From contig NZ_JALKBC010000002.1 in the NCBI RefSeq assembly GCF_023015865.1, forward strand, positions 248,001 to 312,000: DNA of 64,000 bases. Direction: 5' to 3'. How positions within the stretch are numbered: position 1 is the first letter of the stretch; the number at the start of each line of letters is the position of its first letter. The notes below the pieces were generated by a model. It had not been told where the DNA came from and ran no database searches. It saw only the letters and a list, made by a program, of their open reading frames with translations. A program made the translations under genes and the position numbers. Origin of the DNA: Arenibacter sp. F26102. Lineage in GTDB: Bacteria > Bacteroidota > Bacteroidia > Flavobacteriales > Flavobacteriaceae. This document shows, one piece after another, positions 7,419 to 15,941 of the stretch.

Positions 7419-8756
7419 ATGAAATCAACGAGAAGATCTTTTATTAAAAGAACGGCTGTGGCCAGTTCGGCTGTTATTGCCGCACCGACCATAATTTCAT
7501 CCACCGTCTTTGGGGCCAACGACCGTATTAATGCGGCAGTATTGGGCGTCAATGGCCGTGGAAAAAGCCATATCCAGGGCCTTATGGCACAAAAGAATGT
7601 ACAGGTTACCACTTTATGTGATCCGGACATGGATTTGTTGAGGGAGCGCCAAAAAACCTTTAAGGAAACGTATAAAAAAGATGTTGCCCTGGAGCAGGAT
7701 CTTCGCAGGGTTATGGATAATAAGGATATAGACGTGGTTAGTATTGCATCACCAAACCATTGGCATGCCCTTTCTGTAATTTGGGCCTGCCAGGCAGGTA
7801 AGGACGCCTATGTTGAGAAACCGGGGTCGCACAATATCTGGGAAGGCCGTAAAATGGTGGAAGCAGCAGAAAAGTATGGCCGTATTGTACAGCACGGGGT
7901 TCAATTGAGAAGTTCCCCCGCTGTTAACGAGGCTATCAACCTAATGCGGGATGGATATATAGGTCGAGTATATATGGCCAGAGGCATTGTTTTTCGTTGG
8001 AGGGGCGATATCGGTGACCAAGGTTTTTCTCCCGTGCCGGCAGGAATCGATTACGATCTTTGGACTGGGCCTGCCCAAAAGCGTCCATTTACCAGGAATT
8101 TGGTGCATTACAATTGGCATTGGCATTGGGATTACGGAAATGGCGATGTGGGCAACCAGGGTATTCATGAAACCGATCTATGTATGTGGGGCTTGGATGT
8201 TGGGCTCCCTACTAAAATTACCTCCATGGGCGGTAAGTTCCTTTGGGACGATTGCAAGGAAGTGCCAGAAGTACTTACTTCAGTATATAACTACCCTGAA
8301 GAAAGGAAAATTATACAGTTTGAAGTACGGCCATGGTGTACCAACACCGAGGAAGGTGCCACTGTAGGAAATATTTTCTATGGAGATAAGGGAATATTGG
8401 TCGTAGACGGTTATGACAAGTATAAAACATATTTAGGAGAGGACAGAACACCAGGCAAATCTGGTGAGGATGGTGGAGAGTCCGGATCTGGAATGGACCG
8501 TGGTGCCGGGGGTACGGACGGGCATTTTGCCAATTTTATAGAGGCCGTGCGCAAGCGTGACAAAACTATTTTGAACGGACCGGTAGAAACTGCACATCTT
8601 TCCTCAGGATTGGCACATTTGGGCAACATTGCCTACAGAACGGGTCGTGTCCTGGACTTTAATCCAAAATCCGAATCCTTCGTAAACGACCAGGAAGCAG
8701 ATAAAATGTTGAGACGAGATTACCGTAAAGGGTTTGAAGTTCCAGAAAATGTATAA
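7419..8756 (+). CDS. Tat-exported Gfo/Idh/MocA family oxidoreductase
   Basis: 445 residues. The N-terminus STRRSFIKRTAVASSAVIAAP is a twin-arginine signal, so the folded NAD(P)-bound enzyme is exported to the periplasm. The Rossmann part follows (INAAVLGVNGRGKSHIQG), then the family's EKP motif in AYVEKPGSHN and the active-site region NQGIHETDLCMWGLD. A long C-terminal domain carries HFANFIEAVR and GPVETAHLSSGLAHLGNIAY, typical of the large secreted Bacteroidota subfamily that acts on oxidised sugars or glycosides. Substrate unknown. The gene is alone, with a LacI-like palindrome upstream and a strong terminator downstream. Confidence 0.88.
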   Translation: MKSTRRSFIKRTAVASSAVIAAPTIISSTVFGANDRINAAVLGVNGRGKSHIQGLMAQKNVQVTTLCDPDMDLLRERQKTFKETYKKDVALEQDLRRVMDNKDIDVVSIASPNHWHALSVIWACQAGKDAYVEKPGSHNIWEGRKMVEAAEKYGRIVQHGVQLRSSPAVNEAINLMRDGYIGRVYMARGIVFRWRGDIGDQGFSPVPAGIDYDLWTGPAQKRPFTRNLVHYNWHWHWDYGNGDVGNQGIHETDLCMWGLDVGLPTKITSMGGKFLWDDCKEVPEVLTSVYNYPEERKIIQFEVRPWCTNTEEGATVGNIFYGDKGILVVDGYDKYKTYLGEDRTPGKSGEDGGESGSGMDRGAGGTDGHFANFIEAVRKRDKTILNGPVETAHLSSGLAHLGNIAYRTGRVLDFNPKSESFVNDQEADKMLRRDYRKGFEVPENV

Positions 8757-8808
8757 TTGGATAATGACTCCCGTTTAAGTAAATAAGACTGGAATGTTTA
8801 GTAAGATT

Positions 8809-8847
8809 AAAACCTTGGTCAGGGAATTCCTGGTCAGGGTTTTTTTA
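8809..8847 (+). terminator. Intrinsic terminator after the Gfo/Idh/MocA gene
   Basis: Fifteen-base-pair stem beginning AAAACCTTGGTCAGG with three G-U wobbles, a 5-nt loop and a run of seven T. It lies between convergent genes. Confidence 0.8.
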
Positions 8848-8910
8848 TTTAATTCGAATTGTGCATAGGCCGAATAAGGGAGTACCGGTCCTTTTTATGG
8901 GGCTTATTGT

Positions 8911-9711
8911 TTACTGAAAGAGCTGTATGGTATAATCCAATAATGCCGTGCCCCCGTATTCGCCATGACCCGGGATTACAATTTTGGTATCAGGGTATTT
9001 TAATTTGATATTCTGCACGGTTGCTGGCCATTCAGCTGTATTGGCGTCACCTAAGTATCCTTTGCCTGCGTTTTTCTCTTTTATGAGGCATCCGCCAAAA
9101 ATAGTTTCATCCTCAGGGAAATATCCTATAATATTGTCTTCGGTATGGCCTTCCCCAAAGTATTCCGCATACACTTTTTTCTCTCCGATATTCAAACTAA
9201 GCTTGCCGTTAAATTCATTTATGTGTTTGCTAAAGTTTAATTTCTTCGTTTTAAATAATGCCATTGTTTTATTATTGGCGTATACGGGAATGCCCTTATC
9301 AACAAAATTAGCGATCCCTCCAATACAATCTTCATGAAAATGGGTCGGTATTACAGCAGTTATATCCGTTTTCAATTTTTTGGTCACAAATTTTATTAGT
9401 TCCAAGGAACTTTTGTCGTCCGTGGGGGTGTCGAACACCACTCCTTTATGGTTATTGATGACCAACATTCCGTTAGAGGCAACTTTTCCGAAATCATCTG
9501 TATTTAAAAACGAAATATGCTGGTAAATATGCTGTGACAGTTTAAGAACAATTAAATTTTCGGATTCATAAACTTTTAAGCTGTCACTAGGAGCCAAGTT
9601 CATTACTTGAATTTTACCTGTCTTTGTAGTACTTGTTTGGAAGGGCGATGCCTTGAACGCCAACAAACTTAGCGCCGTAATTAGAATTATTGGCAATGGG
9701 TATTTGTACAT
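8911..9711 (-). CDS. Subclass B1 metallo-beta-lactamase
   Basis: 266 residues with a signal peptide (LPIILITALSLLAFKASPF). All zinc ligands of subclass B1 enzymes are present in order: H124-x-H126-x-D128 in PTHFHEDCIGG, H189 in GEGHTEDN, C208 in FGGCLIK and H249 in VIPGHGEYGG. The Cys ligand and the lysine in CLIK separate B1 from B2, B3 and glyoxalase-II type proteins. The enzyme should hydrolyse beta-lactams, including carbapenems, in the periplasm. In the loop after the Cys ligand the sequence is KGYLGDAN rather than the usual NLGDA(N/D). It is 6 bp downstream of a YdeI-like gene, forming an operon. Expressed function is untested. Confidence 0.85.
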   Translation of the reverse strand: MYKYPLPIILITALSLLAFKASPFQTSTTKTGKIQVMNLAPSDSLKVYESENLIVLKLSQHIYQHISFLNTDDFGKVASNGMLVINNHKGVVFDTPTDDKSSLELIKFVTKKLKTDITAVIPTHFHEDCIGGIANFVDKGIPVYANNKTMALFKTKKLNFSKHINEFNGKLSLNIGEKKVYAEYFGEGHTEDNIIGYFPEDETIFGGCLIKEKNAGKGYLGDANTAEWPATVQNIKLKYPDTKIVIPGHGEYGGTALLDYTIQLFQ

Positions 9712-9717
9712 AAAAAT

Positions 9718-10308
9718 TTATGATTTTTGGTAGTCATTTAATCCCTTGCCGTTGAGAATTTGCTCCAAACATTTTTCTATTCTGGATACTCTGGTTTTGG
9801 ACTGTTTGGGTTGGGAAAAATGAAGAAGATATCCTCTTTGTCGGCCAGGGGTAAGTGATTCGAAGGCAGATTTTAATTCAGGGGTTTCATTAAGTTTCTT
9901 TTGAAATTCCTCCGGCACCTTGTATTCCTTGGTCTTTTTAAAATCTATTTTTAATCCGGCTTTTTCTACCTCTACGGCCTCAAAGATGTAGGCCTTTAGG
10001 GTAGTTTCCATCTCCGCTATTTCCGCAGCATTGGTAAACCTTATCTGCCGTGCTGCCTGTACATTTTCGGTTTGTTGAACAAGGATGCCATTGGTATCCT
10101 TTAAAAGAGCGCCTTTGTGGAATAGCAGTGCACAGTATTCCTTAAACCCATGTATTAGAACTATGTTTGTACCCTTGAAGGTGTAACAGGGTTTGCCCCA
10201 TTTCAATTCTTCCGTAAGTCCACAATCCAGAATAAGCATTCTCAATTTCTTATAAGCGTCCTGCCACTTACTAGCCTTATTAAAGAAAAAATCAAGCTCG
10301 GGATTCAT
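9718..10308 (-). CDS. YdeI/OmdA family protein
   Basis: 196 residues with two parts: an N-terminal DUF1801/YdeI-like domain (about 1-115: ELKWGKPCYTFKGTNIVLIHGFKEYCALLFHKGALL) and a C-terminal OmdA-type helical segment with the conserved PEEFQKKLNETPELKSAFE and LTPGRQRGYLLHFSQPKQSKTRVSRIEKC. The family includes proteins linked to resistance to cationic peptides and outer membrane stress (E. coli and Salmonella YdeI), but the molecular function is open. The stop is 6 bp from the start of the metallo-beta-lactamase gene, so the two are very probably co-transcribed, an association worth noting for envelope or antibiotic stress. Confidence 0.85.
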   Translation of the reverse strand: MNPELDFFFNKASKWQDAYKKLRMLILDCGLTEELKWGKPCYTFKGTNIVLIHGFKEYCALLFHKGALLKDTNGILVQQTENVQAARQIRFTNAAEIAEMETTLKAYIFEAVEVEKAGLKIDFKKTKEYKVPEEFQKKLNETPELKSAFESLTPGRQRGYLLHFSQPKQSKTRVSRIEKCLEQILNGKGLNDYQKS

Positions 10309-10467
10309 AGGTTTCTAGTATATAAAATATCATCTAATGGGTTCTGAATGTTTTTACAATATTACAAGTAAAGATTGTTCTCTTAAAGAACACATTTGCA
10401 ATAAAAATAAGAAATCTGGTGCAATCATCAAACGGTAGGCCTGAGCCAGAAATTGGCTTAGTTTATT

Positions 10468-10856
10468 TCAACCTTCATATGTGTGAAATTCGGTAACCGT
10501 TAAATAATAGCCATCGGGATCTCGAATTGAAAATTCCATTTTCCTCGAGTTCTTATTTAAGTGAATATCTTCTTCCATCGGGTAGCCCAATGCTTCGATG
10601 TTTTGTCGTATTCCTTTCATATTATCAGTCCTGAAATAAAGGATAAGTCCATTTCCAGGGGTAATTAGTGGATTGTTCATGGTAGGATGCTGGTGTTCTC
10701 CCCATTTGTGAAGGCAAATTAGGACTTCATCATTTTCAGACAACAAGACCTCAAACTCGTTTCCACCGTGCATACTTCTACAACCAAATACTGACTGATA
10801 CCATTTAGAACTGGCTACAACATCTTTAACAGCTATTATGGGTCAGTTTTAATCAT
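10468..10856 (-). pseudogene. VOC family protein with N-terminal frameshift
   Basis: The intact frame from 10773 (MHGGNEFEVLLS) lacks the first beta-alpha unit of a VOC (glyoxalase/bleomycin-resistance) domain. That unit exists immediately upstream in the same frame (IIAVKDVVASSKWYQSVFG), and a sensible start MIKTDP (ATG at 10856) lies one base out of frame. A single missing base near 10839-10843, in a GGG/CCC run, restores a continuous protein of about 128 residues. The remainder shows the paired motifs LICLHKWGEHQHPT, GLILYFRTDNM and MEFSIRDPDGYYLTVTE. Either a true frameshift or a sequencing error. Catalytic role unknown; such single-domain VOC proteins can be metal enzymes or binding proteins. 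Confidence 0.75.
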
Positions 10857-10948
10857 TACCTATGTTCTTTAAACTTGAATCGTTGGGTTAGTTGAGTGTT
10901 CGCTTATTGACTTTGTTTTCTAATGGGTTTTCTTTATTTCCAATTATT

Positions 10949-12553
10949 TTATTCTAGCACTTGCATCATCTCTGCCGATTCAATATCGGTTTTGTTGGTC
11001 CAACCGGCTTTTGGGTTTTCACCCTTCATCTGGCGCTCGTAAAAATTCCGGTCAGCTTCATTTGCGTACATATACTCATCAAAAACATGCCCATTTCCAA
11101 ACATGCGAGGGTCTTTTTGTTCTTTTAATTCTTTAATTAATTGTGTTTCCAAATTACCCGCAGTTTCTAACAATCCAGGTTGGTCTATCAGATTATTAAT
11201 GCAAAAAGGATCATCAACTACATTATATAACTCTTTATAGGGCCGTTTCCCAAAACAGAGATCCCAATACTTATTCGCACCCATTTTCCTTCTGTCATCC
11301 AATATTTGAGTTTTTGTAGCACCTCCATCGGTGTTTAAATAACCTGTTTCCGGATTTCCTGCAGGCCAGCGGTCTGTTTCAAAATTAAGTACCAACAAAT
11401 AATCTCCCTTGCGAATGCCTCTAATTGGATATCCCGCATCATTTGGTCGTCCTACATCATGGCGCTCTTTACCAATTAGTACATGATCTCTGTCTGCCGA
11501 TATATTTTCTCCATTATCGGAATATAATATATCAGTTAAACTTCTTCCTTCGATTGGCTGCATTTGTGATTTGGATTGTTCAATACCTGCCAATTCAAGA
11601 AATGTTGGTGCAAAATCGATAAAACTTACAAAATCATTAATATTACGACCTGGTTGTTTTAAACCGTCTTTCCACATAATTGCAAGAGGCAAATGGTTGG
11701 AATACTCATAGGCTTGACCTTTAACACGCGGAAATGGCATTCCGTTATCTGATGTTACGATAACAATTGTGTTGTCTAACATTCCCCTTTCCTCAAGGGT
11801 TTTTAGCATTCTCTCCAGATGTGAATCGAAATATTCTATTTCGTAAGCGTAATCGAGCATATCAGTTCTAACTGCTTCCGTGTCTGGCCAAAAACCCATT
11901 ACTTCATCAACATCTTCGAGCTTCTTATTGCCTTTGTTTATACCGCTGCCATATTCATATTCACGATGAGGTTCGAACCCTCCATACCAAAAACAAAAAG
12001 GTTTGTCTTCTGTTTTCTCATTTAAAAATTCAATAAAATTGGCCGCGTAATCTATATTGGACATTGCAGTTGTGGGAGGCGTTGTTTTCTTTTCGTTAAA
12101 TTCCTTTCCCAAAACAAGTCTTTGTTTTCCACTTTCGGTCAAGGCCACGGTTGGAGCCAATCCTTTGGCAGTTAAACCCACATGATAGCCGTTCTCACTG
12201 AGCGTTTCGGCATATGTTTTAAATTTAGTTGGAAAATAACTCCAATGATTACCCGCCTCTTCCAATTGTCATGAATTACGACCAGTTACAATACAGGAAC
12301 GTGAAGGTGCGCACTTTGCATTAGGGGTATATGCGTTGGTAAACAGTAAACCTTGTTCAGCAATTCTATCGAATGTTGGAGTTTTTACCCAAGAGCTGCC
12401 ATAGGCACCCATGTGCCTATAGGTAGCATCATCGGCAATACAGAAAAGTATGTTGGGAGGAGGACTTTCTACCTGTTTTTTTGCTGGATTGCAACTTAGC
12501 ATTATCCACAAAAAGGTAATTGTTGAAAGGAAGGTGATTTTTAATTTATTCAT
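10949..12553 (-). pseudogene. S1-family sulfatase split by an in-frame TGA
   Basis: Two adjacent frames join perfectly: residues 1-94 from ATG 12553 end at a TGA (12266-12268), and the next codon continues [19 protein letters not shown] to the stop at 10949. In homologues this site reads GRNSWQLEEA, so TGG became TGA. Together they encode a lipoprotein sulfatase of about 534 residues (lipobox LWIMLSC). The N-terminal part has the metal-binding start [20 protein letters not shown] and the formylglycine motif C-A-P-S-R with SCIVTGR; the C-terminal part has [10 protein letters not shown] and [14 protein letters not shown]. The family includes N-sulfoglucosamine and related glycan sulfatases. Without suppression the product is inactive. 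Confidence 0.85.
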
Positions 12554-12598
12554 TACGGGAAATTATATTTTTTGATTAGCCTAAGTTAAAACTTTTCA

Positions 12599-13315
12599 TT
12601 AACCAATATTTACATTAAATAAATACCCGACCATAGCAGTCAACCCCATTGCCACTGTGCCCCAAAATGTGATTCTGATGATAGCCTTACTAATACCTGA
12701 TCCACCCGTTTTTGCTGCTAGCGCCCCTAGGATGATCAGGAAAAAAAGAGCAAAACCGTAAAGGGAATACTCCATGCTTTTTAAGGGCAAGAAGAGGGTT
12801 ACGATGAGAGGTAGTATTCCACCAACTGTAAAAGCTGCTCCGGAGGCAAAAGCGGCTTGCATGGGTTTGGCTTTACTTATTTCATTCAAGCCCAATTCAT
12901 CTCTCATGTGTGTTCCTAACGCATCGTGTTCTGTTAGTTCTTTTGCTACTGTTATTGCGGTTTCTTTTTTCAGTCCTCTTTTTTCATAAATCTCAACTAA
13001 CAGCTGCAATTCGATCTCAGGTGTTTCTGTTAATTCTATTTTCTCTCTTTCAATATCTGCTTTTTCTACATCGGTCTGGGAACTTACGGAAACGTATTCA
13101 CCTGCTGCCATAGATAGAGCACCAGCTACCAATCCTGCTAGAGTTGCTAACACAATTGGGTCTCTAACTTCACTTGCAGCGGCAACACCTATTGCAAGAC
13201 TTGCCGTTGATAAAATTCCGTCATTGGCCCCAAGAACAGCTGCTCTTAACCAGTTACTTCGGTGGATGTAATGGTTGTCCAAATAATTGTCTATATTCTT
13301 TTTGGGTCCTTTCAT
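12599..13315 (-). CDS. VIT1/CCC1 family iron/manganese transporter
   Basis: 238 residues with five predicted transmembrane helices. Helix 1 carries LRAAVLGANDGILSTASLAIGVA, the hallmark of the VIT family; helix 2 includes GLVAGALSMAAGEYVSVSSQTD with the conserved metal-site Met and Glu. A cytoplasmic helical loop rich in Glu (DVEKADIEREKIEL through ELTEHDALGTHM) is the metal-binding domain. Helices 3-5 follow (FASGAAFTVGGILPL). These proteins move Fe2+ or Mn2+ out of the cytosol. The gene stands between the broken sulfatase and the first cassette-like repeat. Complete and apparently functional. Confidence 0.9.
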   Translation of the reverse strand: MKGPKKNIDNYLDNHYIHRSNWLRAAVLGANDGILSTASLAIGVAAASEVRDPIVLATLAGLVAGALSMAAGEYVSVSSQTDVEKADIEREKIELTETPEIELQLLVEIYEKRGLKKETAITVAKELTEHDALGTHMRDELGLNEISKAKPMQAAFASGAAFTVGGILPLIVTLFLPLKSMEYSLYGFALFFLIILGALAAKTGGSGISKAIIRITFWGTVAMGLTAMVGYLFNVNIG

Positions 13316-13327
13316 TTTATTGGTTTG

Positions 13328-13573
13328 GTTTAACAGTTTCGGCCATGAGTAGTTGTATGTGTTAGCGATTAATCCCGCTCGTACTGAACGATACCTGCCC
13401 GACTTTGTTATTCAGGTGGGCGTTCGGGCCAATTTGCTAGCAAACACCAAACTGAAAATCTGTCCTGCCACGCTTTTGAGTGTAGAGGATTTTCGGCACG
13501 AAATCGAGCCGATTAAAAATAAGAAATTCTCAGTTTTCTATGTATAATGACTGAATTATAAACAATGTTGTAC
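13328..13573 (-). repeat. Cassette-type repeat A (downstream of the metalloprotease gene)
   Basis: About 246 bp of non-coding DNA that shares a core with repeat B: both contain (C)TCGTAC(T/C)GAACGATACCTGCCC, TTTGTTATT and GCAA..AACACCAA. In the minus orientation it starts with GTACAAC (13573-13567) and ends with GTTAAAC (13334-13328), resembling the R'' and R' core sites of integron attC elements (GTTRRRY fits exactly at one end). It directly follows the 3' end of the minus-strand metalloprotease gene. Confidence 0.6.
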
Positions 13574-13612
13574 AATGTTTTTAATCTCAATAAAGTTAAA
13601 ATATTTTTAAAT

Positions 13613-14644
13613 TTATTGAAGAATAGAATTCTCTATAATATACTCCTCAATTAACATTCTCATTTCAGTTTGTGTCAAACCAACCGAAGTGCCTGAATGG
13701 TATAAAGCTTTAATGATTTCTACATCAAATGTATTAAATTCTGGGGCTGGTGCGGAACACATAAAACTACGACCCCCATTGTCGCAATACTGATTAGAGG
13801 TATGACCTAATCCTAAAATATGACCCAATTCATGAATAAAAATACCTTTATTAGTGTTATTCACCCAAATCCGGCCCTCAATTATATGATTATTTGCATT
13901 CGCATTATATAAGGCATAGCCTTGCAAATTACTGTCAGAAACTAAATTAAACATATCGGGCCATATTTGCTGAATGGAAGACTGTGCTCCCAAAATTAAA
14001 TGTACGTTAGATTCTTCCAAACTGCTAACAAGGGTTAATGTCGTATTATCCGTAATTAGAGCATTGAATTCTTCAAGAAAGCTCTCTATCATTTGTTGAT
14101 AGGCGGTAGTGATGTTTCCCTCTATGAAAAGTTTAACTTCATTTTGCCATTTTTCACTTAGAGAACCACCGCTAGAGGTTGGCGACAACTTATAGGTTAA
14201 ATAAACGTACTCATTAATAAAACTTTTCTGCAAATTAGTCAAAGGACCATCATCTACATCTAATACATTGATGGTAATAGTTGCAGTTTTTTTTCCTCCT
14301 TTATTATCTTTGATACTCACATTGAAATTTAGTGTGGTTTCATTTTCATAATCAAGAATAGAATTAGCTGTTGTTTTTATTTCTCCAGTCGATGAATTAA
14401 CTAATAAGTCAATGTCAGATTCTAGTTGAAAGGTAAGGTTGTCATTATCTGCATCTGTTGCTTCCAAAATGCCAATGGTTTTCAATTTACCTAGATCTTC
14501 AGGAACATCAAATTCTTGATTTGTCATAACTGGGATGTTATTTGGAATAGGGTCAGGATCAGATGTTTCGTCAGTACTACAGGAAATGACAAATAGTATA
14601 AAACCCAAAACGTATACTTTTGGTAATAATTTTTGCATTTTCAT
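13613..14644 (-). CDS. Secreted matrixin-like zinc metalloprotease with cadherin-like domain
   Basis: 343-residue lipoprotein (lipobox FVISC). Residues about 35-135 form a cadherin-like domain: NQEFDVPEDLG, GILEATDADNDNLTFQLES, IDLLVNSSTGEIKTT and FNVSIKDNKGGKKTATITI. After a helical linker comes a metzincin-type zinc site HELGHILGLGH (HExxHxxGxxH) in IFIHELGHILGLGHTSN, followed by RSFMCSAPAPEFNTFD with the expected Met-turn. It would act on the cell surface. The gene is flanked by repeats A and B in a cassette-like arrangement and has no functional partner nearby. Probably acquired horizontally (inference). Confidence 0.85.
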   Translation of the reverse strand: MKMQKLLPKVYVLGFILFVISCSTDETSDPDPIPNNIPVMTNQEFDVPEDLGKLKTIGILEATDADNDNLTFQLESDIDLLVNSSTGEIKTTANSILDYENETTLNFNVSIKDNKGGKKTATITINVLDVDDGPLTNLQKSFINEYVYLTYKLSPTSSGGSLSEKWQNEVKLFIEGNITTAYQQMIESFLEEFNALITDNTTLTLVSSLEESNVHLILGAQSSIQQIWPDMFNLVSDSNLQGYALYNANANNHIIEGRIWVNNTNKGIFIHELGHILGLGHTSNQYCDNGGRSFMCSAPAPEFNTFDVEIIKALYHSGTSVGLTQTEMRMLIEEYIIENSILQ

Positions 14645-14679
14645 TTTTGTTATTTAAATGTTAAGACTGTTAAAATATT

Positions 14680-14893
14680 GTACAACGGTCTCGGAAATGA
14701 GTAGCTGCATTTGTTGGCGAATTATCCTGCTCGTACCGAACGATACCTGCCCAACTTTGTTATTTAGGCGGGAGTTCCGGCGGATTTGCAAGTAAACACC
14801 AAGAGCAAGAAACCGGCCAGTATACCCGTGCCGGTATGGACGGGAACGATGCTGTCGGGCAGGTTACATATGGTCATTATTGTGCGTTTGTAT
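14680..14893 (-). repeat. Cassette-type repeat B (downstream of the decayed membrane gene)
   Basis: About 214 bp related to repeat A over roughly 110 bp (core around 14729-14805). In the minus orientation it starts near ATACAAAC (14893-14886) and ends with GTTGTAC (14686-14680), the inverse of the GTACAAC start of repeat A. It occupies the same position relative to the upstream gene as repeat A: immediately after its stop. Confidence 0.6.
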
Positions 14894-14912
14894 TTTTAAA
14901 CCTATAATCGTT

Positions 14913-15639
14913 TTATTGTGTAATCGGTGGCCCTACAAACCATTCTGCAATTGAATCCCACAACGGGAAACTTACTTGAAAGAAAATAAGATAGTGAAAA
15001 ATAATAAACATACCTAAAAGTATAGGGAATACCCATCGTCCGTTTTTTTGTTTTCGTTCCAGGAAAATTACCGATATAATTAGTGTATAAATAATGATAA
15101 TCGTAATTCCCAAGCCAAGCATAAAATCTGGCTCGGGTAATAAGGTGAGAATAATAAAACGTCCCAAAGTAGGTTCTATAAATACAATACCCGTTGCAAT
15201 CATAGCACGTGCATGCACTTGCATATTATGTCTGTTTCTCATAGCTATGGCAAACATGAGTCCGATAATAACCAAATCTTTTAATTGCAACCATAAACTT
15301 GCTCCTAAGCCTACTGTAACTTCACCTCCAATATTGAAATGTTTTAATAAAATTACGGATATATAGTACAAGGGTAAAATGATAAAACTCAATTTTCCGT
15401 TTTGTTTATGGATTGAGAATTTCTTTTACCTAATTAGTGTTGGTTGAACTATTAGTAGTGCTATCTATAGGGATGCTATTACAAAATGAAAATGAAAATA
15501 ATTATTGAAGTTGGCTGTACCATCAAAGAATTTTGAAAAATAGGTAGGTCAAAAACCTAAAAAAGCCAAAGCAATTAATCCTATGGCAAAATATCCAGCT
15601 TTATCGAAATTGATATTTTTTTGTGATAGTTGCTTTCAT
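14913..15639 (-). pseudogene. Decayed polytopic membrane protein gene
   Basis: The only intact frame (15392-14913) begins with a TTG inside the coding sequence. Reading upstream in the same frame gives a coherent membrane protein interrupted by three stops: TGA at 15549-15551 (in ALAFLGF*PTYFSKFFDG), TAG at 15465-15467 (FVIASL*IALLIVQPTLI) and TAA at 15426-15428 (IR*KKFSIHKQNGKLSF). The first two replace probable Trp codons. A one-base insertion in an A run near 15615-15621 separates the ATG at 15639 (MKATITK) from this frame. The reconstructed product is about 240 residues with some seven helices and histidines in or near them (NYFHFHFV, NRHNMQVHARA). Family unknown to me. Repeat B follows its stop. 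Confidence 0.8.
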
Positions 15640-15941
15640 TTTTACGGATTTTTTGATTGGTTAATTGTACTGTATTTGGTCCTCTGCTTTCCTGTAAATT
15701 TTGTACCTATTCAAGTAGCCATTATTCAGGACGGGTCAATATGCCGCAACGTATGTATATAGTAGTTCCTTACTATATTTCTTTTATATAACTGTTTTCA
15801 AGCATATATTAGACGTATGCACTACGGGTATTTATTAAGGTTTAATTTAAGATATTTTTTAATGAGGTGGGGTTAAGACGGGTTGTAATATCTTTTTCTT
15901 AATTAGTAGTACTAGAGCGGGGTATTTTCTATCTTTGCGCC
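15640..15941. other. Intergenic region before queE
   Basis: About 300 bp without a convincing gene, AT-rich. The only clear signal is the queE -7 element at its right end. Confidence 0.6.
15930..15937 (+). promoter_or_regulatory. Bacteroidota -7 element of queE
   Basis: TATCTTTG matches TAnnTTTG. It ends 4 bp before the queE ATG, so transcription should begin at or next to the start codon, giving a leaderless mRNA. No good TTTG element is seen 19 bp upstream. Confidence 0.6.

Noticed and set aside
8911-9711. Glyoxalase II-like hydrolase instead of beta-lactamase
   Set aside because: The Cys zinc ligand in FGGCLIK and the H-x-H-x-D/H/C/H set are those of subclass B1.
11960-11985. TTCGAACC string suggesting a tRNA T-loop
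   Set aside because: Lies within the sulfatase coding frame and no cloverleaf can be formed around it.
12266-15551. TGA read as Trp (recoded genetic code)
   Set aside because: Other genes end normally with TGA and use TGG for Trp; TAG and TAA also interrupt the same pseudogene, so decay or error fits better.
15760-15790. Fourth MarR-type operator/promoter (TTCCTTACTATATTTC)
   Set aside because: Resembles the promoter at 1967-1988 but lacks the full AGGAATCCT palindrome and a TTTG element 19 bp upstream, and no gene starts close by.
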